The notes under the pieces: model-generated
What the model saw: the letters and a program-made list of their open reading frames with translations, nothing else
What the model was told of the DNA's origin: nothing
Database searches by the model: none
DNA from: Ceratorhiza oryzae-sativae
Lineage: Eukaryota > Basidiomycota > Agaricomycetes > Cantharellales > Ceratobasidiaceae
NCBI GenBank assembly: GCA_030998015.1
Contig: JARWMV010000234.1
Location: 124,001-188,000, forward strand
DNA: 64,000 nt
Direction of reading: 5' to 3'
Shown: positions 1 through 9,893 of the stretch, piece by piece
Position numbering within the stretch: position 1 is the stretch's first letter
Layout of the letters: each line of letters opens with the position of its first letter
Position numbers and translations under genes: made by a program

Positions 1-639
1 ACTTGGGCACAAATAAGCCCAACATGATGGGTACGGGAAACAGGGGTGTGTTGGCGTCAAGGGCCCGCGCGCGCGCATATAGTAGGCCTCCTTCGGCCCA
101 TCATCCAGGCAACACCCCCGGCGCCTGCGAGCAAGAGGCACATGCGCGACTGCACTTCCCTGGAAACACAAAGGCATTTTTTCCCAGCGGGTTGACAACG
201 ATACACACATACCCGAATATCGGATTGAATTACAACGAAAGTTATCGGAAGGGGACCAGCGCGACCTTTTAGGCGAATGTCGACCGGAATATTGGAATCC
301 GTCGACTATTCCGAGCGCCGCCGCGTGAATTTTATCGAGAGTTACAATCGCCGAATTTCTGCTTGCGAGTGTGTCTGGCCGGGCGCTGTGCGTCGGCGCG
401 CTGGGCTGGCGGGGGGGCAGAAAGGAGGGCCAGGGACAGGAGCAGACCCTGATCATCGTTGCGATTGAACCTGCTCCTGGCAGAAAAATAGAAGAATCGA
501 TGCAATAGTGTAACATTACACTCGCTTTAATTTCTCGGCATCCTGGCTACCCTCGCCAACCAGACGCCCGCTTTGTTTTTCCTCTTGTTTATATCTTCCC
601 CCATCTGAATCCGGGGCCTCTGAACACTCCCTCTCTCCG
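1..639. other. intergenic, no gene recognised
   Basis: No open frame here looks coding: the two short frames present are Arg- and Ser-rich with no domain resemblance and no supporting splice sites. The last 100 bases should hold the promoter and 5' leader of the AT-hook gene that starts at 640. A short run of alternating GC near 66-77 is the only low-complexity feature seen. Confidence 0.5.
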
Positions 640-1279
640 ATGTCCAAGCGCAAGCCAGAAGACGAGCTCGACGCCGTCGAGGCGTCCGACGAGGACCCCC
701 AGCAGCACACGTCCGAGCACGGCGAGTCCGAGCAAGGTGGCCATGACCTCATCTCTCCTGTCACACTTTCCCGCTCACGCTTGCCTTTGTCCGCCTGCCT
801 ACAGATGAAGTCCAGGAGGAAACACCGCCCCCGCAACCCAAGAAGCGACGAGGTCGCCCGCCCGGCTCCAAGAATAAGCCCAAGGCCGCTGCGGCGGGTG
901 CTTCTGCAGCTGCCGACGCACCCCCGCCCGTCAAGAAGAAGCGTGGTCGCCCGCCCAAGGTACGTTCCTCGCCGCCACCCGTGTCCAGACCTGTGCTTAC
1001 CGCTGCTAGGTCCGCACGCCCCAGGAGCTTGCTGAGATAGAGGCCAAGAAGAACAAGCCCAAAGGCAAGCGGGGTCGGCCACCCAAGCGACCGAGAGTGG
1101 AGGAGAACAAGGCTGAAGGATCGTCGACGGCGGCTGCGGCTGCGGCTGCTCCAGCGGCCACCGCACCCGCCGATGCGCCTGCGCCTGCCGAAGCTGCCGC
1201 GCCCGAGACGACGAGTGCTGCTGCACCAGCCGCAGAGCCGGCAGCAACGCCCGCTACGGCCCCCGCCACGACTGACTGA
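640..1279 (+). CDS. HMGA-like protein with three AT-hooks
   Basis: Nuclear DNA-binding protein that should grip the minor groove of AT-rich DNA. I place exons at 640-736, 805-959 and 1010-1279 (522 nt, 173 aa), with GT-AG introns of 68 and 50 nt that keep frame. Three copies of the AT-hook core RGRPP are seen, at about residues 46-50, 78-82 and 107-111, each flanked by Lys/Arg. The N-terminus is acidic (DEDPQQ region) and the last 60 residues are a low-complexity Ala/Pro/Thr tail. The start at 640 is the first ATG after a pyrimidine-rich leader. Length and layout resemble fungal HMG-I/Y-like chromatin proteins. The role is inferred from the hooks alone and no other domain is visible. Confidence 0.85.
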
Positions 1280-2438
1280 CCGATTGTGTATTTTTTGATT
1301 CCCCGTCTGGACAATGTCCGTGCCATTCCTTCCCATCATGCCTGGTTTGCTCTTGCGAATGTATGTATCGGACTCTCTCCGTTGCTCCATGTATTGCCCT
1401 GTTGGCGCACTATCCTTGGAATGTTTTTCGCCATTCATTTTCTGTCTTGTTTTTTTGTTATGTTTTTCCCTGTTTCACATGCATGTGATCCCTTGCTTCC
1501 GTTCGTGTGTAGTCCATAGCTGAAGTGAACCACGGGTCACTATACCATCATTGTATTCGGCGTGGGAGTGCGTGCACATCGGCTAGGTTTCCCACCAGAC
1601 CAACCCTGGGTGCATTTATTTCTTATCTGTGCGCGGTTCGAGCAAGCAGCACTCCAGGGAGCTGCTCCTCACCCGGCGGCAAAATGTCTCGACGGCACGC
1701 GATGGTGATCACGACGATCTGACGACAGTCCGTCCTCGTGGTCAGGAGACTAGACCCAATGTTTGTCAATCATCCCGCATCGAGTCTAAGCTGAAATTCA
1801 TGTAAAATCGTTCGGAATGAGCAACTAAGTCCGGTCCAGCTCGTTTCCAACTTGGGCTTAGCCGGCACTAGAGATCATGGGTGGGAGGGGGGAGCACGGC
1901 GACCTCTATCTGGGTGGCGCCGTTGCATGACGTCTACCGACACTAGCCACAACTCGGTCCCCTCGCCCAGTTCGCCGTGCCGCGATCTAGGCGCTTCTCC
2001 GTATACATGGGTGGAAATTCCCTATAAATGCGGATTTTGCGAGATTTGCGACGGGTCGCGAAGTAGACGTGCGAATTCCAGGACAGAAAAAAAAAAAAGA
2101 GGGTGGCCGCGTGTCCACATTTTGGGTGACGACAAATGGCGAAAAATAAAGAGACAAACAGACACACAGCCATGATGAAGCTAAAGCCATCCATCGAGTC
2201 GGCCGAGTCGAGAATCAATGGGATAGAATTAAAAGGGGCTGCGGTTGAGAGGGACGAGTGTGGATTTGATTCGACTAGTTCTCACCCTGGGCTTCTCGAG
2301 CGTGCGAAGGACAAGGGCGCCCGGGCCTCTGTGCTCGCCGCCCGACCCCAACCGCTCTTCATTCAGGTCCGCTGCTCAACAATCAGTGGCTATGCGCATT
2401 GACACAACTGTCAGGCTGATTGCATTTACACAAGTGCG
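1280..2438. other. convergent intergenic region
   Basis: Lies between the stop of the AT-hook gene (plus) and the stop of the siderophore transporter (minus), so it should hold two 3' UTRs. It contains a T-rich stretch around 1430-1470 and an A13 run near 2088-2100. The short open frames here have no recognisable domains and are taken as noise. Confidence 0.5.
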
Positions 2439-5100
2439 CTATCTTCCACCCGCCCCGCCCTCGGCAGCCGCCCTCTGATTCACAGGCGTGCTGCTCGTCC
2501 CAACCGTCGCGCTTTCCGTCCGTTCTCCCGCGACGTTTTTCCCATCCACCGCGTTGTGCGTGTCGCCCAGGAAAAAGTTGGGCATGAAGAACGCGAGAAT
2601 GAGCGAGATGAACGCTGGAACAAGTGACGTCAGCTGACGCAAGCACCATCACCAAAACGCCACCCACAGAGCCCGAGCGCGCCGATAAACATGGGGCGAG
2701 TCGTCACGCTATAGGCTGCATGCGCCTGTCAATACAATTCTGAGGCTGGCCAAAACAGTCGGCTTGCCTTGGATAACCCCCGCGCGGATCGCAGGCGCGG
2801 CGTCGCGGGCGGTCCTAATCGAACCATACAGCTTCTTGATGGTAGCCGCCGGTACCCCAGGAAGATACTTGACGAGGTTATCCGGCATGTTCGAGCTTTC
2901 GACAAAAGGTCAAGCAAGGTCGTGTGAGTCATCTATGCATTCTCAACTCACGTCCAAATAGCCGTGGCGGTCGCCGATCCAACCGAGGTGCCCAATGACG
3001 ACCATAACGAGAGTAGTGCAATGACCGACGCCAGATCTTCGTGAGGCACGGACGCTTGTGAGCCTACCCGGGACCCAACAACACTGAAGGCTCCGCCGAT
3101 GCCAATGAGAATTTGTGTCCACACCTACAATTGACTTAAAAGTTGGTACCTGACGTGTGCAAAACGTGGATTCGGCTAACCAATTGGACAGTCGGAGCGA
3201 TGGCTCCGTTGGCAGCGACCATAAGTCCGAGACCACTGTGGGACATTAATCGTCAGCCGCGAGTGTCAAATTGGCGGAGAAGAGAACGCATACATAATAC
3301 GAATGCAGAGTCCTGAGATCTGCAAGAACTGCAGGTCAAGACTTGTCAGTCCTAGTTCGGGGGTTCGGAATGATGTTTAACCTTGTACCGACGTGTGTAA
3401 CGGAGGATGAGACCGGCAACCATGCCAAACACGCATAGTGTAACCGTCATCGTATTATTAAAGTAAACCCATTGCCTCGTATTCCTAGACGAACCACATT
3501 TGGTCATGCACCACATGGTCCAGAACACGGAGCACTTACCAATCCTTCACAACCCAAACAAAACTCGACAGGTATAGTGACCTCAAAAATCCGGAAAAGT
3601 TGTAAAAGAAGTCGATTCCAACTGCGCACAAGAATGCGCGGTTCGTGATGATCCTTCTTGGCATGATGGCTATGGGCGCGAAGAACCGCTCCCACACGAT
3701 GAATGCTGGAATGAGAGCCACGCCGACAACCATCATCGCGATAATGCTCGCTAATCAGAGCAGGGCAAATCAATATACCAGAGGGTATATCCGGATATGA
3801 AAAACCAGACTTACGATTCCCCCAACCTTTGTTCACCGTCTTGGCCAGACTAATTGGGAACAGAATTAGCCCGAAAATGAACCCGATCAGCACTAGCCCA
3901 AAGAGATCCATCTTGATAGCGATATCTTTGGCCTGGATCCAAAGTGGTTGTCGAGGTGTTGTATTGGCTCCCTTGGCTGCTTCGATACGACGGCGTTCGT
4001 TGAGACTCGCACCAAAAGCTAGGTCCCCTGACTTTTTGGCGCGTCGGTCGGCGGCGAATAGTGTAACGATGGCGGGGGTCATTACCGCGGGAACAATAAT
4101 AGCGAACCTATCAAGTGGTTATTGAGCCACCAATGATACATAATTCAGGGTTGACATGATGATAACTTACATCCCATCTATAGCCCCGAATTATTAGCAC
4201 ACTCATATAACCTGCTCGGCGGAAAGCTACTCACACCCCCAGCGCCAACCGATCCCATTTGGCACAACCTTTCTGACGATTTCGGCAGAGATAAATGCGT
4301 TGAGAATAAATGGGGCTGATGGGAGTGCAGTTGCGAAGCCACGCCATTTGAGAGGGGTGATATCTGCAATAATAATATCCGTGATAAGATCAAGCCCCGT
4401 ATGTCCCCTAAAGAAGTCGTACTTAGAGTCGAAACATAGGGTAAATGCGTGTACCAAACTTACGCAGTATATAGCACCATTCCCCCGGCAACAGAGTATA
4501 CGGTCTGAGCGCATGCTACTAGGATGTACCCTATGAAATAGACGGATAAGCAGCCGGGAACTGGTTGGCAAGCAAGTCCTTACCAATCACATAGAACACG
4601 ACTAGGGAATGAGGTGAGGTTCAGGTATTCTTACATAAACCATGGACACAGATAACTTACGAACTACGATATAAGCAAAAGGGCGTGATGCAAGGTCGGC
4701 GATTTTCGCAATTACTGGCTTCCCGACGGCAGCTATGCAGGATTTCAGTTGTGGGCATGATATAGACGAACACGATTCGCGTACTGATGATTCCTTCAGC
4801 CGTACCGATGGTACCGATAAAAGAATGCTGGCCAAAAGAACTGGTGGCATAAGGAAGATAGTTTGATGTTGTGTTCTGGTCAAGTGAGTAGACGTAGGCG
4901 AGGGCGGCGATGCTGAGGTATAACATCCAACGCCAAGGTCCGCTAAGATGTCTATGCAACGCCTCGACGCGAGCTACACCTGGGTTTGGCTCGGCATACG
5001 GACCGATTCGCTGTTGTTCGACCTCGGCCGGTTCATTAAGGACCGAACTGTGCGCCGACTCGTTGTCTGCCGATTTAGAGGAGCGCTCCTGGGCTTCCAT
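2439..5100 (-). CDS. siderophore-iron transporter, MFS family
   Basis: Predicted plasma-membrane permease of the fungal siderophore-iron transporter branch of the MFS (Sit1/MirB/Fer7-like). Fifteen exons join in frame to 1875 nt (624 aa): 5100-4785, 4732-4661, 4601-4584, 4530-4464, 4407-4235, 4177-4171, 4107-3815, 3750-3540, 3484-3382, 3328-3294, 3235-3181, 3124-2952, 2895-2768, 2715-2668, 2614-2439. Family signatures: YSLDQNTTSNYLPYA near residue 70, AVGKPVIAKIADL near 107, a TPLKWRG loop, FVWVVKDWNTRQW, ASVPHEDLASVIALLSLWSS and the C-terminal MPNFFLGDTHNAV. The length is usual for the family. Oddities are a 7-nt micro-exon (4177-4171) and a GC-AG intron after 2768. It is divergent from the acyltransferase across 306 bp that hold GATA-type motifs. 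Confidence 0.9.
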
Positions 5101-5234
5101 AGCTGGTGAAAGCGGGGGGTTCGCGTGCAACGCAGATACATTTTCGCGCCGCAGCTGGATATATGGGAAATGAACGCGTGTGCTACAATTCCGAGGCCCT
5201 TTGGATTTCTTCGCCAAATGTGATTCCGCGCACA

Positions 5235-5250
5235 ATCTTATCGATAAGAT
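5235..5250. promoter_or_regulatory. perfect 16-bp GATA palindrome in divergent promoter
   Basis: The sequence ATCTTATCGATAAGAT is a perfect palindrome carrying GATAAG on both strands. It lies 135 bp upstream of the transporter start and 156 bp upstream of the acyltransferase start. A further HGATAR-type site (CTATCA, i.e. TGATAG) lies at 5292-5297. Fungal siderophore genes are known to be repressed by GATA factors (Urbs1, SreA). Binding here is inferred. Confidence 0.55.
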
Positions 5251-5406
5251 CGTGGAGTGATCAGACCCCCAAGGACTCTTCCCATACCCCACTATCAGAT
5301 TAGATTCCTATGAAATCCGACTTCTGGCCTTCCGTCTATCTCGTCATTCGCACTCACTGAAATTTTCTACATATATGCGGGTCTCTTCCTGTCTCTTGGT
5401 GTGCAC

Positions 5407-6815
5407 ATGTCCATCATGTTTGACTCCGCGCACCCTAAACCATCTGAAGAGACACCTGTCCCACCCGAACAGACCTTTACGTTGGCTGACGGCACCTCGG
5501 TTCATGTCGCTCAATCGGACGATGGCTCGGTTACTGTATCCCTGTCGAATAACCCTCTGGTATCGTTCGAGAGACAAGAACGTACCATCCGTACCAGCCT
5601 CTACGGCGTCGTAAACGATGACCGTGAGGCTCAGGCGCCGATTCTGCTCCTCAAATCGCCGCGGACAACAAATATCTCTGTTGACGATCTTTGGGCCGCT
5701 TTGTATGCGTTGTGGATTCGATACCAGAAAGAAGAGGTACTCCCTCTTGCTCTCGACAGAGATTCGATTATCAACGTCGACTATGTCCTGCGCTACTTGA
5801 CTCATACCGGACTCGCGTTTGATTCTCCTACGTCCAATGGGGATCTCCTTCTTGTGCGCGCCGCTCTCTGGCAAGGCGCGGGTGCCCCTCTGTCCCGCCA
5901 TTGGCTTCGTACTCCCGTTCCTCACCCTTCAATATCCTCATTTCCGTTCCCATTCTTCACTTCATTCACCCGTGGTCCGAATGTTTTGACAACTCACCCG
6001 CGGCGCCCGCCCAAGCCTGCTCCCGGAGAGTCGCTATATTATCGCCATATATTCTCCGTCAACGAGACCCTAGAGTTTGTTCACATCGATGCGAACAACC
6101 CCGAACATTTTCAAGCGTACGCTAGGTGGCAGAATTCTGACCGGTAAGACACCAGAGTTCGCTTCCCTCACTCTCACTTGATATTGATTTTGCTTTAGCG
6201 TTAACGTTGGGTGGCGCGAGCGGGGGCCAGACGAAAAGCACCGGGCATATCTCGTAGAACGGCTGGCAGATCCTCATATCATGGGATTTGTCGTCAAATG
6301 GAACGGCGAACTCGCAGGGTATGGAGAGATGGCGTGGGTCAAGGAAGACCCAATGGGTACATACGTAGGTGGGCTTGGGGATTACGATCAAGGTTTGCTG
6401 TACATATCAAAATACAATAACCCCGTTAACGTTGTTGTATAGGTACACATCTTCTCATCGGAGAAGAGCGGTTCCGTGGCAGGCACAGATGTAAGTTCTT
6501 CAAACGACATATTGCCGAGTATCTCACATCGTAATTCAGTCACCGCGGTCATGACTTCTATGAAGCATATGTGTTTCCTCCGGGACCCGAGGACCGAAAT
6601 CGTTGTCGGAGAACCCCGTGCGGACCTTCCGATTGTTCCTCTTCTCAAGGCCTTTTTGCCACAAGAATACAACAGGGTAAGGTTCATGAACGCCATTGAT
6701 GAATGTATTCCAATGATCGATCTGAAACATCTAGGAGTTCGAGTTTCCGCATAAGCGCTCAGTCTATTTTGTATTGAGGAGGGAACGGTTCTTCCAAGCA
6801 GCGATTCTGTATTGA
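5407..6815 (+). CDS. hydroxyornithine N-acyltransferase for siderophore synthesis
   Basis: GNAT-fold enzyme of the IucB/SidF/Fer5 type, expected to move an acyl group from CoA to N5-hydroxyornithine before NRPS assembly. Exons 5407-6143, 6199-6392, 6443-6490, 6540-6676 and 6735-6815 join in frame (1197 nt, 398 aa). The C-terminal half shows the family hallmarks in order: WRERGPDEKHRAYL, GYGEMAWVKEDP, GTHLLIGEERFRG, FLRDPRTEIVVGEPRAD and the terminal EFEFPHKRSVYF. The frame begins with GTG at 5401, so I take ATG 5407; a second in-frame ATG is at 5416. It shares a GATA-bearing divergent promoter with the transporter. The donor acyl-CoA cannot be read from sequence; the linked hydratase suggests methylglutaconyl- or anhydromevalonyl-CoA rather than acetyl-CoA. 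Confidence 0.88.
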
Positions 6816-7366
6816 ACACGAAACCTTAGTTACAATGTATTGTTCAACAAGAATATTTTGGAGCATAGAAATGCTGTTTCGTAATCCAATCAATTGATTA
6901 TCTTGCCGTAAACGTTGGGGTATTTGTTAGGATTCAGCTGGTGTCAGCCAAAGGGCCTAGGTGCTAGAAGAACTCATCTTGGGCGCTCAATGTCGCTGAT
7001 GTTTACCTTGCCCTAGCAAGGTCTTTAGCCGTGAACCCAAAATCTTGCAAATGTACAAAAGATGCACCAGCCCGTGGCTGATGGGGTGACGATATTTGTC
7101 GAAGGGACGGTGAGAGGAGCGACCGCACGGTGACTCGAACGAATGACGGTTACACATTGATCCGCAGAAGACCGGGGCTCACACCCATTATAGGATTATC
7201 TGCCTTCAGCGCCTCGTTGGACAACTAGTTTGCCAACCCTAGGTAAATGCATACTTACCACACGTTCCTAAAATACTCATACACCCGTCGGATTACCGAG
7301 AGCATCCCTCTCTACAATTTGATTAAAAACAGAGCTATCTACAAGCACAGTGGGCAGGCTAGATCG
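6816..7366. other. downstream region and left edge of transposon block
   Basis: 3' flank of the acyltransferase. GC content and CpG frequency are gene-like up to about 7220 and then fall. Around 7110-7200 there is a stretch faintly like a tRNA (GTTCGAGTC on the minus strand) that does not fold into a T-arm. No gene called. Confidence 0.4.
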
Positions 7367-8161
7367 TTAAGGTTGGAGCTGAAAGTTCCGATCAATGTCT
7401 TGTTCGAAGACCCAAGCGTCCTTGATAGTTGTGTCATCTGGTCCCTTTCGACAATAAAAGTTCTCAATACGTTTCTGCTTTGTGAATCCGTAGCGTTCAT
7501 AAAGGCGACTTGCACCAGTGTTGAGAACGTGGACATGCATAAAGACCGAAGTGATGGGAAGCACAGAAAGCTGATGCAAGGGATCTTCAACCTCTCCTTC
7601 AGTAAGAGCCGGCGGGGTAACGGGTTCAACATGATTTAAAGTTTTGATGAAGCTATCATGCATAGCAATTGCATCAATAATACACTGTCCAGTGTATGTA
7701 CCAATCCCAAGAGAACGGTACAGCTGAAGTGGTTGGGTGAGGATTGGAAGCAACTAGGTGAACTAGCAAGACATACTGATAAGATGCCCATGAGCATTCC
7801 ATAGATTCGTGCCTCACCTATGCATTCAGAAGGTTTCAGCATACAGGTAACTTGACCCACAGGTACTCCATCTATGTATACTAAGTATAAAGTGAACATC
7901 TGAGTACAAGTATTATGAACAATTAGGTATTCTTACTAGTTTGAAGAAGCTCAAAAGCTCTGGCTTCACCACTAATGAGTAGTAGGTGTCCAGATTAGGG
8001 ACCAGGAAGATAGCCAAATTCAGAGACTTTAGGATGTGAATGTTGTCAGGTGATAGAGAGACAAAAGAGAGCCTATGGCTCATACTCATACTAAGAGCTG
8101 CAGTCTGTGTTGGCTTGATTGGAGCTGTGGAAGTAGAAACATTGATGGTGGTGAAGGACAT
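7367..8161 (-). CDS. GNAT N-acetyltransferase, NAA50-like
   Basis: Three exons, 8161-7937, 7899-7777 and 7723-7367, join in frame to 705 nt (234 aa) with introns of 37 and 53 nt. The pattern is that of N-terminal acetyltransferases of the Naa50/San type: SLSPDNIHILKSLN near the start, a strand with DGVPVGQVTC, the acetyl-CoA-binding loop YRSLGIGTYTGQ (the usual R/Q-x-x-G-x-G/A place), then LNTGASRLYERYGF and RIENFYCRKG near the end. The frame is open with good splice sites although it lies among transposons and is poor in CpG. It could be a resident gene overtaken by the block or a copy carried in. A slow, methylated fate is likely. Function is inferred from motifs only. Confidence 0.65.
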
Positions 8162-8323
8162 GGGCAAAAGGTTGGTTTACTTGGAGTGCAGAAACTAAAT
8201 CAGCTTGGGCTGTCTTTATAAAATTTACTGCTTTTCCCTTGGGTGGCACTTGAAAAATTGGAAGTGTTGGTGTATGGTACACCATTGATAGCTATTTCCT
8301 GAACTTTTCATCACCCACATAAG

Positions 8324-8700
8324 TGTCATGGCCCAGACCATGAGCACAAATTTATCCTGAATTTTGCACAATTTATTCTATACCTTTTTTTCTCTGTTTC
8401 AAACAAGTCCTGTTTATTCAGATATATGTGTAGAATTATTGACTGAGTCATGTGACCTTGTTGTTGTTGACCACTGTTGATGTATTCCAGAATATTCTGT
8501 TGACATGGTACCATCTCTTGTATCATACAGCTTTACCTAGCTTCCCATTTCACATGTACAGCCCCTTTAGTGAATATATAAGGGAGAGTCTCAGAGCCTT
8601 AAGCCTCAGAACTTGACCTCCTGTTGAACACCCCACCTTCTACCTGAGTGGTCACCAAGCCAATCAGTTCTTGCCCAGTCTCTTTAGGACAAGCATGCTA
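8324..8700 (+). repeat. LTR family B, copy B1, left part
   Basis: Begins TGTCATGGCC and is about 80-90% similar by eye to full copies at 26097-26613 and, inverted, 24865-25378 and 27481-27999. It carries a TATA-like ATATATAAGG near 8576. At 8701 it is broken by a TIR element. Its continuation lies at 17367-17396 (inverted) and 23286-23404, separated by later insertions and an inversion. No matching duplication was found at its outer ends (ATAAG left, TTGGC right). Confidence 0.6.
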
Positions 8701-8952
8701 CTATAAGGATGCTGTGCTGGAATTTTGCAGGAGTCCGCCTCCTGCAGGTGGACTCCTTGCAATTTTCTTGATTCTTGCTCCAGCTCCAGCTCTGGCAGGC
8801 CAGGAGCCAGACTCTGTACAGAATTCCAGCAGCTGCAGGAGCTTGCTGGAATTCCAGGGCTCCTGCACCTGATTATGCTCAAATGTTGTCACATCAAGTT
8901 GTATGATAGCTTATTAGACATGCACTACTGAGAGATTATGAATGGTATATAG
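8701..8952 (+). mobile_element. TIR element M, left part
   Basis: Starts right after a TA with a terminal repeat whose core TATAAGGATGCTGTGC recurs as TATAAGGGTGCTGTGC at the far end (17403 onward, now inverted). Inside are dense short palindromes built on GCTCCTGCAG and GGAATTCC. It is interrupted at 8953 by the chromovirus, whose target duplication TATAG is 8948-8952. TIRs plus TA targets suggest a small non-autonomous DNA transposon; no transposase frame is seen. Confidence 0.45.
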
Positions 8953-9736
8953 TGTTATGACCTGTCAAACGGACATAACAAAACAACCAAATATTTTTAC
9001 AGATTTATGGCATTTTTCCTAAGCAGAACAAGCCATAAACAAGGTCACGTGACCTCGGCGCTTAGCCGGCGCTTACAGTGGTTACCCTGAACTTGCTCCA
9101 GCATTTCTCTCCATTGTTACTTGGAGCGAGGAGCAAGTTGTCACGTGATCTCAGTGTTTACAGAAGGGTCATGTGACCTCAGCACCTATGGTGGTTACCC
9201 TGAACTTGCTCCAGCATTTCTCTCCCTTGTTACTTGGAGTGAGGAGCGAGTTGTCATGTGATCTTGGCGCTTACAGCAGGATCACATGACCTCAGTGCTT
9301 ATGGTTGTTACCCTGAACTTGCTCCAGCATTTCTCTCCATTGTTATGTGGAGCGAGGAGTGAGTTGTCACATGATCTTGGCGCTTATGGCAGGATCATGT
9401 GACCTCAGTGCCTACCCCTCGGACCTCGCGTGGCTCTATAAGATTCGGAGCTGCACAAACTTAAGATAAACAATTACCTAACCCATAGTACTGTACATAA
9501 CCTACACCTACTGCGGAGTGTGCTTAGATAATATGTCTGCAGCCACCGCAGCCACAGGTATATATATAAGGAGGATAAAGCAAGACTGGACACCTCAGCT
9601 TGCTTTATCTCGTCAACCACCATAGACCATAGCAAACACTGTAACTAGAACACTCAATACATACTGCATAGCACCAAACCGTCAACGCAGCCACTACTTA
9701 AGTGCTTCACAAGGGAGCCTCCAGAGGGTCACGACA
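8953..9736 (+). repeat. 5' LTR of the chromovirus
   Basis: 784 bp, TG...CA ends, preceded by TATAG (8948-8952). The same five bases, reversed, flank the 3' LTR at 18591-18595. It contains about three tandem modules of roughly 115 bp (from about 9077 to 9410), each with an inverted pair around GAACTTGCTCC / GGAGC...AAGTTGTC and E-box-like TCACGTGA or its decayed TCATGTGA form. A TATA-like CTATAAGA is near 9436 and TATATATAAGG near 9562. The 3' LTR has one module fewer. Confidence 0.85.
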
Positions 9737-9893
9737 TTATAAAGCAAGCTCTTAACTTAACTAGTGGCGAACATAAGTATACTACACAGATACTAAGGGC
9801 TGAGTACACGAGAAAACCAGCTAACTCCTGTGATACATAAGAGAACACAAAGAAACTATGTCACAGAGACCACAAACTTGATCTCAAAGCAGA

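Noticed and set aside
516..1438. Long minus-strand and alternate-frame ORFs over the AT-hook gene
   Set aside because: They mirror GC-rich, low-complexity coding sequence of the plus-strand gene and contain no domain.
7110..7205. tRNA or tRNA-derived SINE
   Set aside because: Only a B-box-like GTTCGAGTC is visible; flanking bases do not pair as a T-stem and no A-box or acceptor was found.
8664..8931. Small proteins around 8.7-8.9 kb and 17.3-17.6 kb
   Set aside because: The frames arise from palindromic GCTCCTGCAG tracts of element M on both strands and are not coding.
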